Assembly: GCA_937973555.1 (NCBI GenBank)
Contig: CALJKL010000019.1
Coordinates: forward strand, 75,992-139,991
From: an uncultured Flavobacteriales bacterium
Lineage (GTDB): Bacteria; Bacteroidota; Bacteroidia; Flavobacteriales; Weeksellaceae
Direction: 5' to 3'
DNA: 64,000 nt
Made by a program: the position numbers and the translations under genes. The notes below the pieces were generated by a model. That model searched no databases and was not told where the DNA came from. It saw only the letters and a program-made list of their open reading frames with translations. The first letter of the stretch is position 1, and each line of letters opens with the position of its first letter. Positions 16,654 through 24,876 of the stretch are shown here, one piece after another.

Positions 16654-16684
16654 CAAAAATATAAACTTTTTGAGACCTCACAAA
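16654..16684 (-). promoter_or_regulatory. Promoter of tRNA-Glu copy 2
   Basis: On the minus strand TTTG (16681-16684), 19 bases, then TATTTTTG (16654-16661) followed by CACGC, 16 bases before the mature tRNA 5' end. Confidence 0.7.
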
Positions 16685-16695
16685 ATTTTAAACTG

Positions 16696-17970
16696 TTATT
16701 TATAAACTTTTTCTATAACAGTATTCTGAATGCCTTTTTCTTCTATTTCTTTTTGTAATCTGATGGCTGCTTCTAGAGAACCTACTTCTCCATAAGTGTA
16801 ATAAAACATTCCATCAGCCTTTGTTTTTTCTACTTCTTTTAAGTTTTTTAGAATAGGTGATGCGTTAGGAAGTTTGTCTTTTCCTGCATATACTTCTATC
16901 CTGTAGTAGCCGGTATTCATGTTTTGATTGGGAATAAAACTTACAGCGGCAGCGTTTTTAAAGCCGGCATCTTTAGCGGTTTTAAGGTTGCTTTCTTTTA
17001 TAGATGCAAAATTGGTAACACTGTAATAATATTTATACAGCCCATTTTCTTTTATGGTAAGAATATAGTTGAGGCCTTTCAGGGCAGGATCTCCATCATT
17101 GTATTTATTAGGAGTGCTCATCAATAAAATTCTGAAGTCATTTTTAAGTGGCTGCTCTTTTGGCTCCTCTACTTTTTTTTGCTGATTATTTCGATCAATT
17201 TTCTTTTTGTAGTTGATTACAGAATTGTAGATAGATTCAGCGATTTCTTCTTGTCCGTTTTCGGAAGCAAGGTAAGCTGCCTCTTCTGGATTACTGATGA
17301 AGCCAGTCTCTATAAGCACAGAAGGCATGGCGTTTAGCCTTAGTACGTGAAGGTTTTTTTGCATTACACCTCTGGAAAATCTTTTGTCTTTTTTGGCAAA
17401 ATTTTCCTCTACAAAACCTCCGAAGATGAGGCTGCTTTCCAAATATTTGCTTTGCTGAATTTTTAAGGCGATGAGGGATTCTGGTGACGAAGGATCATAA
17501 GATGCAAACATCTCTTTGTCTTTGGTGTCCAAGAAAATTACGTCATTTTCTCGTTTAGCCACTTCTAGGTTGGTTCTGTTTTGATCTGGCCCTTGCACAT
17601 AGGTTTCTGTGCCATAAGGAGAAGGTTTTACATTGGCATTGCAATGAACCGAGATAAATAAATCTGCATGGCTTCTATTGGCAAGATCTGTTCGGTCTAT
17701 AAGAGAGGGGTATTCGTCTATTTTTCGGGTGTAGATGATTTTGAAGTCTTTATTCCTTTCGAGCATTCTTCCGAGTTTCAGGATAATCTCTAGAGTGATG
17801 TCTTTTTCCTGAACCAGACCAATATTATCGTATTTTCTATTGGCGCCTATGTCTTTGCCGCCGTGCCCTGCATCTAAAACAATTACGAATTTTTTTTGAG
17901 CGTTAAGCTGTGAAAAAAACAGAAAAAAAATAGTTAAAATTATATTAAATGCCTGTTTATACCTGTTCAT
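16696..17970 (-). CDS. N-acetylmuramoyl-L-alanine amidase (Amidase_3) with C-terminal SPOR-like region
   Basis: The 424-residue exported enzyme should cleave the amide bond between MurNAc and L-Ala in peptidoglycan, for cell separation or turnover. A signal peptide covers about residues 1-24. The zinc amidase domain spans about 27-255, with the ligands His36 and Glu55 (VLDAGHGGKD and LVQEKD), SVHCNAN, and the catalytic Glu in PSVLIETGFISN. From about 285 to 424 the sequence has repeated beta-alpha units ending in AAIRLQKEIEEKGIQNTVIE, like a peptidoglycan-binding SPOR region. It is divergent from lptD. Confidence 0.92.
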   Translation of the reverse strand: MNRYKQAFNIILTIFFLFFSQLNAQKKFVIVLDAGHGGKDIGANRKYDNIGLVQEKDITLEIILKLGRMLERNKDFKIIYTRKIDEYPSLIDRTDLANRSHADLFISVHCNANVKPSPYGTETYVQGPDQNRTNLEVAKRENDVIFLDTKDKEMFASYDPSSPESLIALKIQQSKYLESSLIFGGFVEENFAKKDKRFSRGVMQKNLHVLRLNAMPSVLIETGFISNPEEAAYLASENGQEEIAESIYNSVINYKKKIDRNNQQKKVEEPKEQPLKNDFRILLMSTPNKYNDGDPALKGLNYILTIKENGLYKYYYSVTNFASIKESNLKTAKDAGFKNAAAVSFIPNQNMNTGYYRIEVYAGKDKLPNASPILKNLKEVEKTKADGMFYYTYGEVGSLEAAIRLQKEIEEKGIQNTVIEKVYK

Positions 17971-17984
17971 CTTTCAAAAATTAT

Positions 17985-18004
17985 TAATTTTGAAGCCAAA
18001 ATTA
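17985..18004. promoter_or_regulatory. Overlapping divergent -7 boxes of the amidase and lptD genes
   Basis: TAATTTTG lies on the plus strand at 17985-17992 (for lptD) and on the minus strand at 17997-18004 (for the amidase). The boxes are only 4 bases apart and the start sites would cross, so both promoters could hardly be occupied at once. Neither has a convincing -33 element. Confidence 0.4.
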
Positions 18005-18015
18005 TTTACACTCCA

Positions 18016-20604
18016 TTGATTAAAAACGGTTTCAAAAATACCTTACATATTTTAATTATCCTAATTTTTAACAATTTTTTAGCACAGAAAACGCTGGAAA
18101 TTAATAAAAAAAATAGTGATAATACTATCGTTGTTTCCAAAAAAGATACGGTAAAAATAGAGAAAGAACAGCTGGAAGACATTGTAAAATCTAAGGCTGA
18201 TAATATCAGGAATGATCTTCCCAAGAAAATGTCTTACCTTAATACCAAGGCGGAGGTTACCTATCAGGATATGAAAATCAATGCAGATTATATCCAGATT
18301 GATTGGAATAAGGGGATGATCTTTGCCCGTGGGAAAATAGATTCTACAGGAAGGGTTATAGAGCCCGCTATTGCTACACAAGGTGGTAAAAAATATGAGT
18401 ATACCAGTTTCAACTACAACTATAAAACAAAACAGGCGGTAGCCTTTGATGCCAGAACAGAAGAAAATGAAGGCGTGATTGTGGCACAAAAGACCAAAAA
18501 AATAAGCGATTCGGTATTTTATATGAAAAGAGGGAAATATACCACTGATGAATATTTCCTAAAAAAGAAAGATACCATTGCAGATTATTATTTATTAGCT
18601 CCGGATATTAAATACATAAAGGGAAAGGAAAATTCTAAAATCATTACTGGCCCTATACAAATGTATATAGAGCGTGTGCCTACTCCTCTAATTATGCCAT
18701 TTGCCATTTTGCCGATAACCGATAAAAGAATGGCAGGAATCCTGATTCCAAGTTTTGGAGAAAGACAAGACGTGGGATTCTTCTTAAACAGCCTCGGTTA
18801 TTACCAGCCTATAGGAGAGCATTTTGATTTGAAAACCTATGTAGATTATTATACTAAAGGAAGTTGGAATTTTAGACCAGAACTCACTTATCGAAAAAAA
18901 TACAAATACAATGGCTCCTTCAGGGCGGAAATTGGAAATACGGTAAGAGGAATTAAAGGTCTGGATAATTATACCAAAAGTGGAGTGTATAATATTGCAT
19001 GGACACATTCTCAGGACACCAAGGCCAATCCTTTTTTTAATTTCACGGCTTCTGTAAATATAACGAGTAACAAGTTTTACAATAACTCGGTAAATAATGC
19101 CCATATATTTAACCAAAGTGCATTAAATGCACAGCAGAATTCATCCATCAGTATTACGAAAAGATTTTTGAACTTGCCTATTACCATTACAGGAACGGGT
19201 AGCTATTCCCAAAACTTCAATACCGGTCTTACGGACTTGAGGCTTCCCCAGTTGAATGTAGCCATTAATCAGTTTTATCTTTTGAAGCCTAAAACAGGCA
19301 TCAGAACGGGCCTGCTCGAGAACATAAACGTTAATACAGGTTTGCAGTTTAGTAATTACGTTTCCGGAATCAGTAGCAGTGATATGTTTACCAAAACCAT
19401 GTGGGATAAATTGCAAACGGGTGCCAAAAATAATATTTCATTAGCCACCAATACTACCATTGCAAAATATTTTACCTTTTCTATTGGTGCCAATGTTGAT
19501 AATGTGCTTACTACCAAAACCATTACCAAAGAGTACAACCCTATTACCAATAAAACAGAAAGTTTTTTAAATAAAAATTTAACCGGTTACTCTACTTTTT
19601 CTACCTCGGTAAGCATGCAAACTGTTTTATACGGGATGCTGAAATTCAGAAAAGATTCCAAAATACAGGCTATCCGTCACATGATGACGCCAAGCATAGG
19701 TTTTACCTATTCTCCGGATTTTGGCGCGCCAAGTTTTGGATATTTCAAAAGTTATTACAACGAAAGAGGAGAACTTACCACTTATTCTATTTTTGAAGGA
19801 GGAATGTTTGGCTCACCAAGTTCTGGCCTCTCTCAGTCTATAGGATTCAACATTAGCAACAACCTAGAGATGAAGGTGAAAAGCAAAACCGATTCTACCG
19901 GTGTAAAAAAAGTAAAACTTTTTGAAAGTTTAAACATCAGCGGAGGGTATAATTTTGCAGCTAAGGACCACAAATGGTCTTATATTACCATCAGTACACA
20001 GACTTCATTTTTTCAGAACAAGCTGAATGTGAACTCTAACCTTACCATAGACCCATACCAAACCATTTTTGCTCCGGGGGCCACTACAGGCACCCGAACA
20101 GAAAACTTTGGCTTTACTGTTCAAAATTTTAACCTTAATTTTTCTTTTCCTTTAAACAATGAATTTTTTGGCCAAAAGCAGGATGTGAGTAAGAAGTATA
20201 AAACCAAAGGAGAAATAAGAAATGAGGTGTATTATTTTGATCAGGACAATTATGCAAGATTTAATCAGCCTTGGACTCTTAATATGAACGCTAATTATGG
20301 CTATTCTAAAGGAGGAACCAAGTTTGGTACCAGTGTAGCATCTGTAGGTTTGGATGGTTCTTTGAAACTTACTCCCTATTGGAATCTAACGGGCAATACC
20401 CATTATGATTTTATTTCTCAAAAACTGGCTTACACCAGATTAGGATTTTCCAGAGATCAAAGAAGTTTTACTTTTAGTTTCAACTGGGTGCCTTTCGGAC
20501 AATATAAAGTATATGATTTTTTCATCAGCATTAAGGCAAATATCTTGAAAGATGCTGTGAAATATAAAGAAAGAAGTTTTACACAGCCAAACAGTTCTTT
20601 CTAA
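18016..20604 (+). CDS. lptD: LPS assembly protein LptD (Bacteroidota type)
   Basis: LptD is the outer-membrane barrel that inserts lipopolysaccharide into the outer leaflet. The 862-residue protein has a signal-like N-terminus ending in FLAQ, an OstA/LptA-like beta-jellyroll region at about 60-230 (KAEVTYQDMKINADYIQID, then VFYMKRGKYTT), the LptD-typical TPLIMPFAILPITDKRMAGILIPSFG, and a barrel to the C-terminus. No ATG is in frame upstream before the divergent amidase gene, so a TTG at 18016 is the best start. lptE was not identified nearby. Confidence 0.88.
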   Translation: MIKNGFKNTLHILIILIFNNFLAQKTLEINKKNSDNTIVVSKKDTVKIEKEQLEDIVKSKADNIRNDLPKKMSYLNTKAEVTYQDMKINADYIQIDWNKGMIFARGKIDSTGRVIEPAIATQGGKKYEYTSFNYNYKTKQAVAFDARTEENEGVIVAQKTKKISDSVFYMKRGKYTTDEYFLKKKDTIADYYLLAPDIKYIKGKENSKIITGPIQMYIERVPTPLIMPFAILPITDKRMAGILIPSFGERQDVGFFLNSLGYYQPIGEHFDLKTYVDYYTKGSWNFRPELTYRKKYKYNGSFRAEIGNTVRGIKGLDNYTKSGVYNIAWTHSQDTKANPFFNFTASVNITSNKFYNNSVNNAHIFNQSALNAQQNSSISITKRFLNLPITITGTGSYSQNFNTGLTDLRLPQLNVAINQFYLLKPKTGIRTGLLENINVNTGLQFSNYVSGISSSDMFTKTMWDKLQTGAKNNISLATNTTIAKYFTFSIGANVDNVLTTKTITKEYNPITNKTESFLNKNLTGYSTFSTSVSMQTVLYGMLKFRKDSKIQAIRHMMTPSIGFTYSPDFGAPSFGYFKSYYNERGELTTYSIFEGGMFGSPSSGLSQSIGFNISNNLEMKVKSKTDSTGVKKVKLFESLNISGGYNFAAKDHKWSYITISTQTSFFQNKLNVNSNLTIDPYQTIFAPGATTGTRTENFGFTVQNFNLNFSFPLNNEFFGQKQDVSKKYKTKGEIRNEVYYFDQDNYARFNQPWTLNMNANYGYSKGGTKFGTSVASVGLDGSLKLTPYWNLTGNTHYDFISQKLAYTRLGFSRDQRSFTFSFNWVPFGQYKVYDFFISIKANILKDAVKYKERSFTQPNSSF

Positions 20605-20624
20605 GAATATTTCAGAAAAAAAAT

Positions 20625-20632
20625 TATATTTG
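20625..20632 (+). promoter_or_regulatory. Promoter -7 box of ridA
   Basis: TATATTTG matches TAnnTTTG, about 50 bases before the ATG at 20684. No -33 TTTG at proper spacing was found. Confidence 0.4.
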
Positions 20633-20683
20633 CCAAATCAAAATCTAAATCAGCATTAGGTTTTTGTGTCAAAATTCAAAAAA

Positions 20684-21067
20684 ATGAGCAAGAAAGTAAT
20701 TTCTACCGTCAATGCACCTGCTGCTATTGGCCCTTATTCTCAGGCAAATTTTATAAACGGAGTATTGTATATTTCGGGGCAAATCCCTATTGACCCAGCA
20801 ACCGGAAATTTAGTAGATGGTATTGAAAAAGAGACGCACCAGGTCATGAAAAACTTGAAAGCGGTACTAGAAGAAGCCGGCATGAGTTTTTCTAATGTGG
20901 TGAAGGCAACTATTTTCCTTAAAAACATGGATGATTTTACCGCTATGAACGAAATCTATGCTTCTTATTTGGACTCTAACAGTTTTCCGGCAAGAGAAAC
21001 CGTTCAGGTGGCATGTCTGCCAAAAAATGTAAGTGTAGAAATATCAATGATTGCACATCAGTTCTAG
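20684..21067 (+). CDS. ridA: RidA family reactive imine/enamine deaminase
   Basis: RidA hydrolyses reactive 2-aminoacrylate-type enamines and imines made by PLP enzymes. With the ATG at 20684 the protein has 127 residues, standard for the family; a GTG at 20666 would add only six unconserved residues. Visible are the N-terminal APAAIGPYSQA, the ISGQIPIDPATG strand, and the C-terminal PARETVQVACLPKNVSVEISMIAH with the conserved Arg that binds the substrate carboxylate. The next gene begins directly after its stop codon. Confidence 0.95.
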   Translation: MSKKVISTVNAPAAIGPYSQANFINGVLYISGQIPIDPATGNLVDGIEKETHQVMKNLKAVLEEAGMSFSNVVKATIFLKNMDDFTAMNEIYASYLDSNSFPARETVQVACLPKNVSVEISMIAHQF

Positions 21068-21493
21068 ATGAATTTTTTAAGAAATACTTTGGGCGTTTTA
21101 TTGGGATTGGCTGCTGCTGGTGTCATTATTTCGCTTTGCTTAAAAACAAATCCTTCTTGGATTGTTTACAAAGAATTCGCCCCTTTCGAACATTGGGAAA
21201 GTATTTTGCAAAACGCATCAGGAAAATCAGGATTTTTTTGGACGTTATTGGCTTCATCAGGTTTGGGAGTTACAATAGGAGGGGTGATTACCGCAGTGGT
21301 TGTAAAATATGCTAAAGTAGCCTACGCTATTTTAATAGGCTTTATTATGTTGTTTATTGCCATGCTCGATATTATTATATTTCCATACCATCCTACCTTT
21401 TATAAGATTCTGATTTTTATTACTTATTTTCCTTTTGCGTGGATAGGGGGTAAAATTGTAGAGGTGATTTATGAAAGAAATAAGAAGAGATAA
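21068..21493 (+). CDS. Small membrane protein of unknown function
   Basis: The 141-residue protein has about four hydrophobic segments: roughly residues 5-25, 57-80, 84-104 and 112-132. A soluble loop with several aromatic residues lies between the first two. The basic C-terminus (ERNKKR) suggests it faces the cytoplasm. I do not recognise a family. Its ATG immediately follows the ridA stop (TAGATG), so translation is probably coupled, and it ends at a shared terminator. Confidence 0.8.
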   Translation: MNFLRNTLGVLLGLAAAGVIISLCLKTNPSWIVYKEFAPFEHWESILQNASGKSGFFWTLLASSGLGVTIGGVITAVVVKYAKVAYAILIGFIMLFIAMLDIIIFPYHPTFYKILIFITYFPFAWIGGKIVEVIYERNKKR

Positions 21494-21510
21494 TTTTTTA
21501 AATAATATAA

Positions 21511-21549
21511 AAATAAAAGCCTTTCCATTACGGAAAGGCTTTTATTTTA
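21511..21549. terminator. Bidirectional terminator between the membrane protein and degP genes
   Basis: AATAAAAGCCTTTCC and GGAAAGGCTTTTATT form a long stem with an ATTAC loop, flanked by A and T runs, suitable for both converging genes. Confidence 0.9.
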
Positions 21550-21566
21550 TATAAAGTGATTATTAA

Positions 21567-23090
21567 TTAAGGCATTTTAAATCCTCTGTTGTAGAGTCTT
21601 CCATAATCATCCAAGTATTTCAAAGTAACATTTCCTTTGAATCCATCAAGGATTTTTTCCACATCTTTTTGCGAATTTACCGGTTTGCCGTTTATTTCAA
21701 TGATGATGCAATTATCATAAACCCCTACTTTGGCCAATTCCCCACCATCCATAATGTTTTTGGCTATAACGCCACTGTTCAATCCATAATCCGTTTTAAT
21801 TCTTTCGCTAAGGTTTTCAAATTCTCCACCAATTTTTTCGGTTACCGAAAGGTCTTCTTTACTTCTGAATGAAGTACCTCCTTTTTGGTCTTTTAAGGTA
21901 ACGTTAGATGTATTTTCTTTTCCATTTCTAAGATAAGTTACCGACACCTTATCGCCAGGTCTTTTGCTGCCAATAGCTGCAGAAAGATCAGAATAAGAAT
22001 CAATATAATTGCCATCAATTTTTTTGATAACGTCTCCCTTTCTTAGTCCTGCATCTTCAGCACCTCCATTATCCGAAACAGATATGATATAAATTCCACC
22101 GCCGGATTTTATGTTGGTTTTTTCTTGTTGGTTATAATACAATACTTGGTTTTCATTAGACAGGTCTAAAGGAACGATGCCTAAAAATCCTCTTTGTACC
22201 AATCCGAATTTCTTGATGTCTTCCACCACTTTTTTGGCCAAGTTAGAAGGAACGGCAAAACCATATCCTTCATAATAACCCGTGTTGGATGAAATAGCGG
22301 AGTTGATGCCGATTAAATCTCCATTGGTATTTACCAAAGCGCCTCCGGAATTTCCGGGATTGATGGCAGCATCAGTTTGAATAAAGTTTTCTATTGGAGA
22401 CCTAGATTGCTGACTTAGTAAGTCTATGCTTCTTCCTTTAGCGGAGATAATACCTGCAGTTACAGTAGAGTTTAATCCCAAAGGATTTCCTACCGCAAGA
22501 ACCCATTGTCCTACTTCTGTAAGATCAGAATTAGCGAAATTTAAGTATGGAAGACCTTTTTCTTCAATTTTTAAAAGAGCAATATCTGTACTTGGGTCTG
22601 TACCTACTAGTGTAGCAATATAGCTTCTTTTGTTGCTAAGGATTACCTCCAGTTTATTAGCGCCCGCCACTACGTGGTTGTTTGAGATGATGTATCCATC
22701 CGGCGAAATAATAACACCGCTTCCTAATCCGGAAGGCATATCTTTAGGAGGTTGTTGTTGCTGCTTTTGTTTTTGTGTATTTCCTCCAAAAGGGTTTCCG
22801 AAAAACTGCTCGAGCAAGTCGTCTTCAGAAATTCTGTTAGAGGCTCTGCTTTGGTAGTTTTTAATTGTTACTACAGCCGGAACGGTAGTTTTGGCGGCTT
22901 TTACAAAATCGTCTCCTACGCCGGCAGTATTGAGTCCTGCAAACTGTACGTTATTTTTGGCTTCGTGGAAGTATGAAAAATCGCTGTTATTGTCTTGTTT
23001 TTCAAAAAATTGAATGGCCCCGAAAGTTGTTGCTCCAGAAAATATACCTACAACAGCAAAAGGTAAAAGTTTTTTTAAACTGTTCTTCAT
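21567..23090 (-). CDS. degP: Do/DegP-family periplasmic serine protease (HtrA)
   Basis: This 507-residue envelope protease/chaperone removes misfolded periplasmic proteins. I set the start at 23090, where a normal basic-hydrophobic signal segment begins; a longer frame to 23141 starts at or before the likely transcription start. The catalytic triad is His139 (NNHVV), Asp169 (TDIALL) and Ser248 (NPGNSGGAL). Two PDZ domains follow, around 285-385 and 405-500. A Gln-rich stretch lies in the loop before the His strand. Two minus-strand TAnnTTTG boxes (23139-23146 and 23150-23157) lie upstream. Confidence 0.95.
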   Translation of the reverse strand: MKNSLKKLLPFAVVGIFSGATTFGAIQFFEKQDNNSDFSYFHEAKNNVQFAGLNTAGVGDDFVKAAKTTVPAVVTIKNYQSRASNRISEDDLLEQFFGNPFGGNTQKQKQQQQPPKDMPSGLGSGVIISPDGYIISNNHVVAGANKLEVILSNKRSYIATLVGTDPSTDIALLKIEEKGLPYLNFANSDLTEVGQWVLAVGNPLGLNSTVTAGIISAKGRSIDLLSQQSRSPIENFIQTDAAINPGNSGGALVNTNGDLIGINSAISSNTGYYEGYGFAVPSNLAKKVVEDIKKFGLVQRGFLGIVPLDLSNENQVLYYNQQEKTNIKSGGGIYIISVSDNGGAEDAGLRKGDVIKKIDGNYIDSYSDLSAAIGSKRPGDKVSVTYLRNGKENTSNVTLKDQKGGTSFRSKEDLSVTEKIGGEFENLSERIKTDYGLNSGVIAKNIMDGGELAKVGVYDNCIIIEINGKPVNSQKDVEKILDGFKGNVTLKYLDDYGRLYNRGFKMP

Positions 23091-23138
23091 TGTTATTCTT
23101 TCTTTTTTTATTAATCTTTTATGAGTGTTAAATTCAAA

Positions 23139-23157
23139 CAAATTTAATGCAAAATTA
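23139..23157 (-). promoter_or_regulatory. Promoter region of degP
   Basis: On the minus strand TAAATTTG (23139-23146) and TAATTTTG (23150-23157) both match TAnnTTTG, about 50 bases before the chosen start codon. They lie across or beyond the alternative upstream start. Confidence 0.45.
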
Positions 23158-23318
23158 GTATTGACTAAATTATTAGTATTACAGTTTTAACAAAGTTTAA
23201 CGACTTTTATGTTTATTTAAAAAATTTGCACATTAAATATTAAATTATTGTGAAAATCCTGCCATAATAATCATCTCCAATTGCTTTTTTTGGTGTCAAT
23301 ATATGGCTATTATGAATA

Positions 23319-23333
23319 ATAGATTCATTCTAT
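23319..23333. promoter_or_regulatory. Fur/PerR-like box 1 before the U32/ferredoxin operon
   Basis: ATAGATTCATTCTAT is a 7-1-7 inverted repeat with a single mismatch. The inner 13-mer is identical to that at 1098-1110. Confidence 0.4.
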
Positions 23334-23343
23334 ATTCAAACTT

Positions 23344-23372
23344 TTTAGAATAATTCTAAATACCTATCTTTG
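23344..23372 (+). promoter_or_regulatory. Fur/PerR-like box 2 directly upstream of a -7 promoter box
   Basis: TTTAGAATAATTCTAAA (23344-23360) is a perfect 8-1-8 palindrome. It ends 4 bases before TATCTTTG (23365-23372), the -7 box of the U32 gene. A protein bound here would cover the promoter spacer, as expected for repression. Confidence 0.55.
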
Positions 23373-23397
23373 CAAAAAATTTCTATAAATTAAAGGT

Positions 23398-24642
23398 ATG
23401 ACAAATAGTGGAAGAATAGAACTGATGGCTCCTGCAGGAGATTTTACCTCTCTTCAGGCAGCATTGGATAATGGTGCAGACTCTGTGTATTTTGGGGTAG
23501 AACAATTGAATATGAGAGCTAGGGCTTCTATGAACTTCACCATCAATGATTTGCAAGAAATCTCTAAAAGATGCAAAGAAAAAGGGGTGAGAACATATCT
23601 TACGCTGAACACCATTATCTATGATCATGATCTTTCTATTATAAAAACCCTTTTGGATAAAGCCAAAGAGGCAGATCTTACTGCAGTAATAGCGATGGAT
23701 CAGGCGGTAATTGCCTATGCAAGACAGATAGGGATGGAAGTTCATATTTCTACTCAAATCAATATTACCAATATAGAAACGGTAAAATTTTATGCTCTTT
23801 TTGCGGATACGATGGTAATGAGCAGGGAATTGAGTATTTCGCAGATTAAGAAAATCTGTCAACAAATTGAAAAAGAACAGATTAAAGGGCCTTCAGGTAA
23901 TTTGGTAGAGATTGAAATTTTTGGTCATGGTGCTCTTTGTATGGCGGTTTCAGGGAAATGCTACCTGAGTCTTCATTCTCATAATTCTTCCGCAAATAGA
24001 GGTGCATGTAAGCAGAATTGCAGAAAAAAATATACGGTTATCGACCAGGAGTCCGGTTTTGAAATAGAGTTGGATAATGAATACATGATGTCACCAAAAG
24101 ACCTTTGTACCATTGGATTTTTGGATCAGATTGTGGATGCCGGTGTAAAAGTTTTGAAAATAGAAGGAAGGGGGCGAGCACCAGAATATGTAGCTACCGT
24201 TATTAAAGCCTACAGAGAAGCCATAGACAGCATTGCAGAAGGTACTTTCAAACAAGAGAAAGTGGAAGAGTGGATGAAGCAATTGGAAACTGTGTATAAC
24301 CGTGGTTTTTGGAGTGGTTATTATTTGGGTCAAGAGTTAGGCGAATGGTCTGCGAATTCAGGTTCTAGTGCTACACAAAAGAAAATATATATTGGCAAAG
24401 GCCGTCATTTTTATCCAAAATCTAATATTGCAGAATTCTTAATTGAGGCTTATGATCTTACCATTGGGGATAAAGTTTTGATACAAGGCCCAACAACGGG
24501 TTCTCAAGAAATGGAAGTGGAAGAAATGATGGTAGACGGAATCGGTATTTCTGATAAAGCAAGCAAATCTGATATAATTACCTTCAAGACTGAATTCAGG
24601 GTTAGGCCATCCGACAAATTATACAAAATAGTACAGGCATAA
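23398..24642 (+). CDS. Peptidase U32 family protein (YegQ/TrhP-like)
   Basis: U32 proteins are no longer thought to be ordinary peptidases; YegQ/TrhP members hydroxylate wobble uridine in tRNA (5-hydroxyuridine) and use an Fe-S cluster. The 414-residue protein has the N-terminal ELMAPAGDFTSLQAALDNGADSVY, a TIM-barrel-like body, and the four conserved Cys at 181, 188, 204 and 208 (GALCMAVSGKC ... RGACKQNCRKKY). The next gene is a ferredoxin whose ATG overlaps this stop codon, suggesting it supplies electrons. The tRNA role is inference from family and context. Confidence 0.9.
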   Translation: MTNSGRIELMAPAGDFTSLQAALDNGADSVYFGVEQLNMRARASMNFTINDLQEISKRCKEKGVRTYLTLNTIIYDHDLSIIKTLLDKAKEADLTAVIAMDQAVIAYARQIGMEVHISTQINITNIETVKFYALFADTMVMSRELSISQIKKICQQIEKEQIKGPSGNLVEIEIFGHGALCMAVSGKCYLSLHSHNSSANRGACKQNCRKKYTVIDQESGFEIELDNEYMMSPKDLCTIGFLDQIVDAGVKVLKIEGRGRAPEYVATVIKAYREAIDSIAEGTFKQEKVEEWMKQLETVYNRGFWSGYYLGQELGEWSANSGSSATQKKIYIGKGRHFYPKSNIAEFLIEAYDLTIGDKVLIQGPTTGSQEMEVEEMMVDGIGISDKASKSDIITFKTEFRVRPSDKLYKIVQA

Positions 24643-24872
24643 TGGTCATTATCACTTTACAGCGGGATAAATGTATCGGCTGCAATTATTGTGCAGAGTT
24701 TGCTCCAGAATATTTCAGAATGTCTAAAAAAGACGGGAAGTCGGTTTTGCTGAAATCTACCGACAAGAAAGGTTTTTTTACGCTAAAAACGCCGATTCCG
24801 GATGCATTCGAGCCTTGTGATAAAGCAGCAAAGGCATGTCCTGTGAAAATTATTTCTGTAAAGGAAATTTAA
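24642..24872 (+). CDS. Ferredoxin with one [4Fe-4S] cluster
   Basis: The 76-residue protein has CIGCNYC (Cys11, 14, 17) and a distant CP (Cys66), the ligand set of a single [4Fe-4S] ferredoxin; Cys59 is extra. The 40-residue gap between the two half-motifs means that the second cluster of bacterial 8Fe ferredoxins is missing. Its start overlaps the U32 stop by one base (TAATG), implying coupled translation. It probably donates electrons to the U32 enzyme. The two Fur/PerR-like boxes upstream fit iron-dependent control. Confidence 0.93.
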   Translation: MVIITLQRDKCIGCNYCAEFAPEYFRMSKKDGKSVLLKSTDKKGFFTLKTPIPDAFEPCDKAAKACPVKIISVKEI

Positions 24873-24876
24873 AATC

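Noticed and set aside
23091..23141. N-terminal extension of DegP
   Set aside because: It places residues before a normal signal peptide and reaches the likely transcription start.
23383..23865. Minus-strand open frame of 160 codons
   Set aside because: It lies opposite the U32 gene and has no domain; the U32 protein is clearly the real product.
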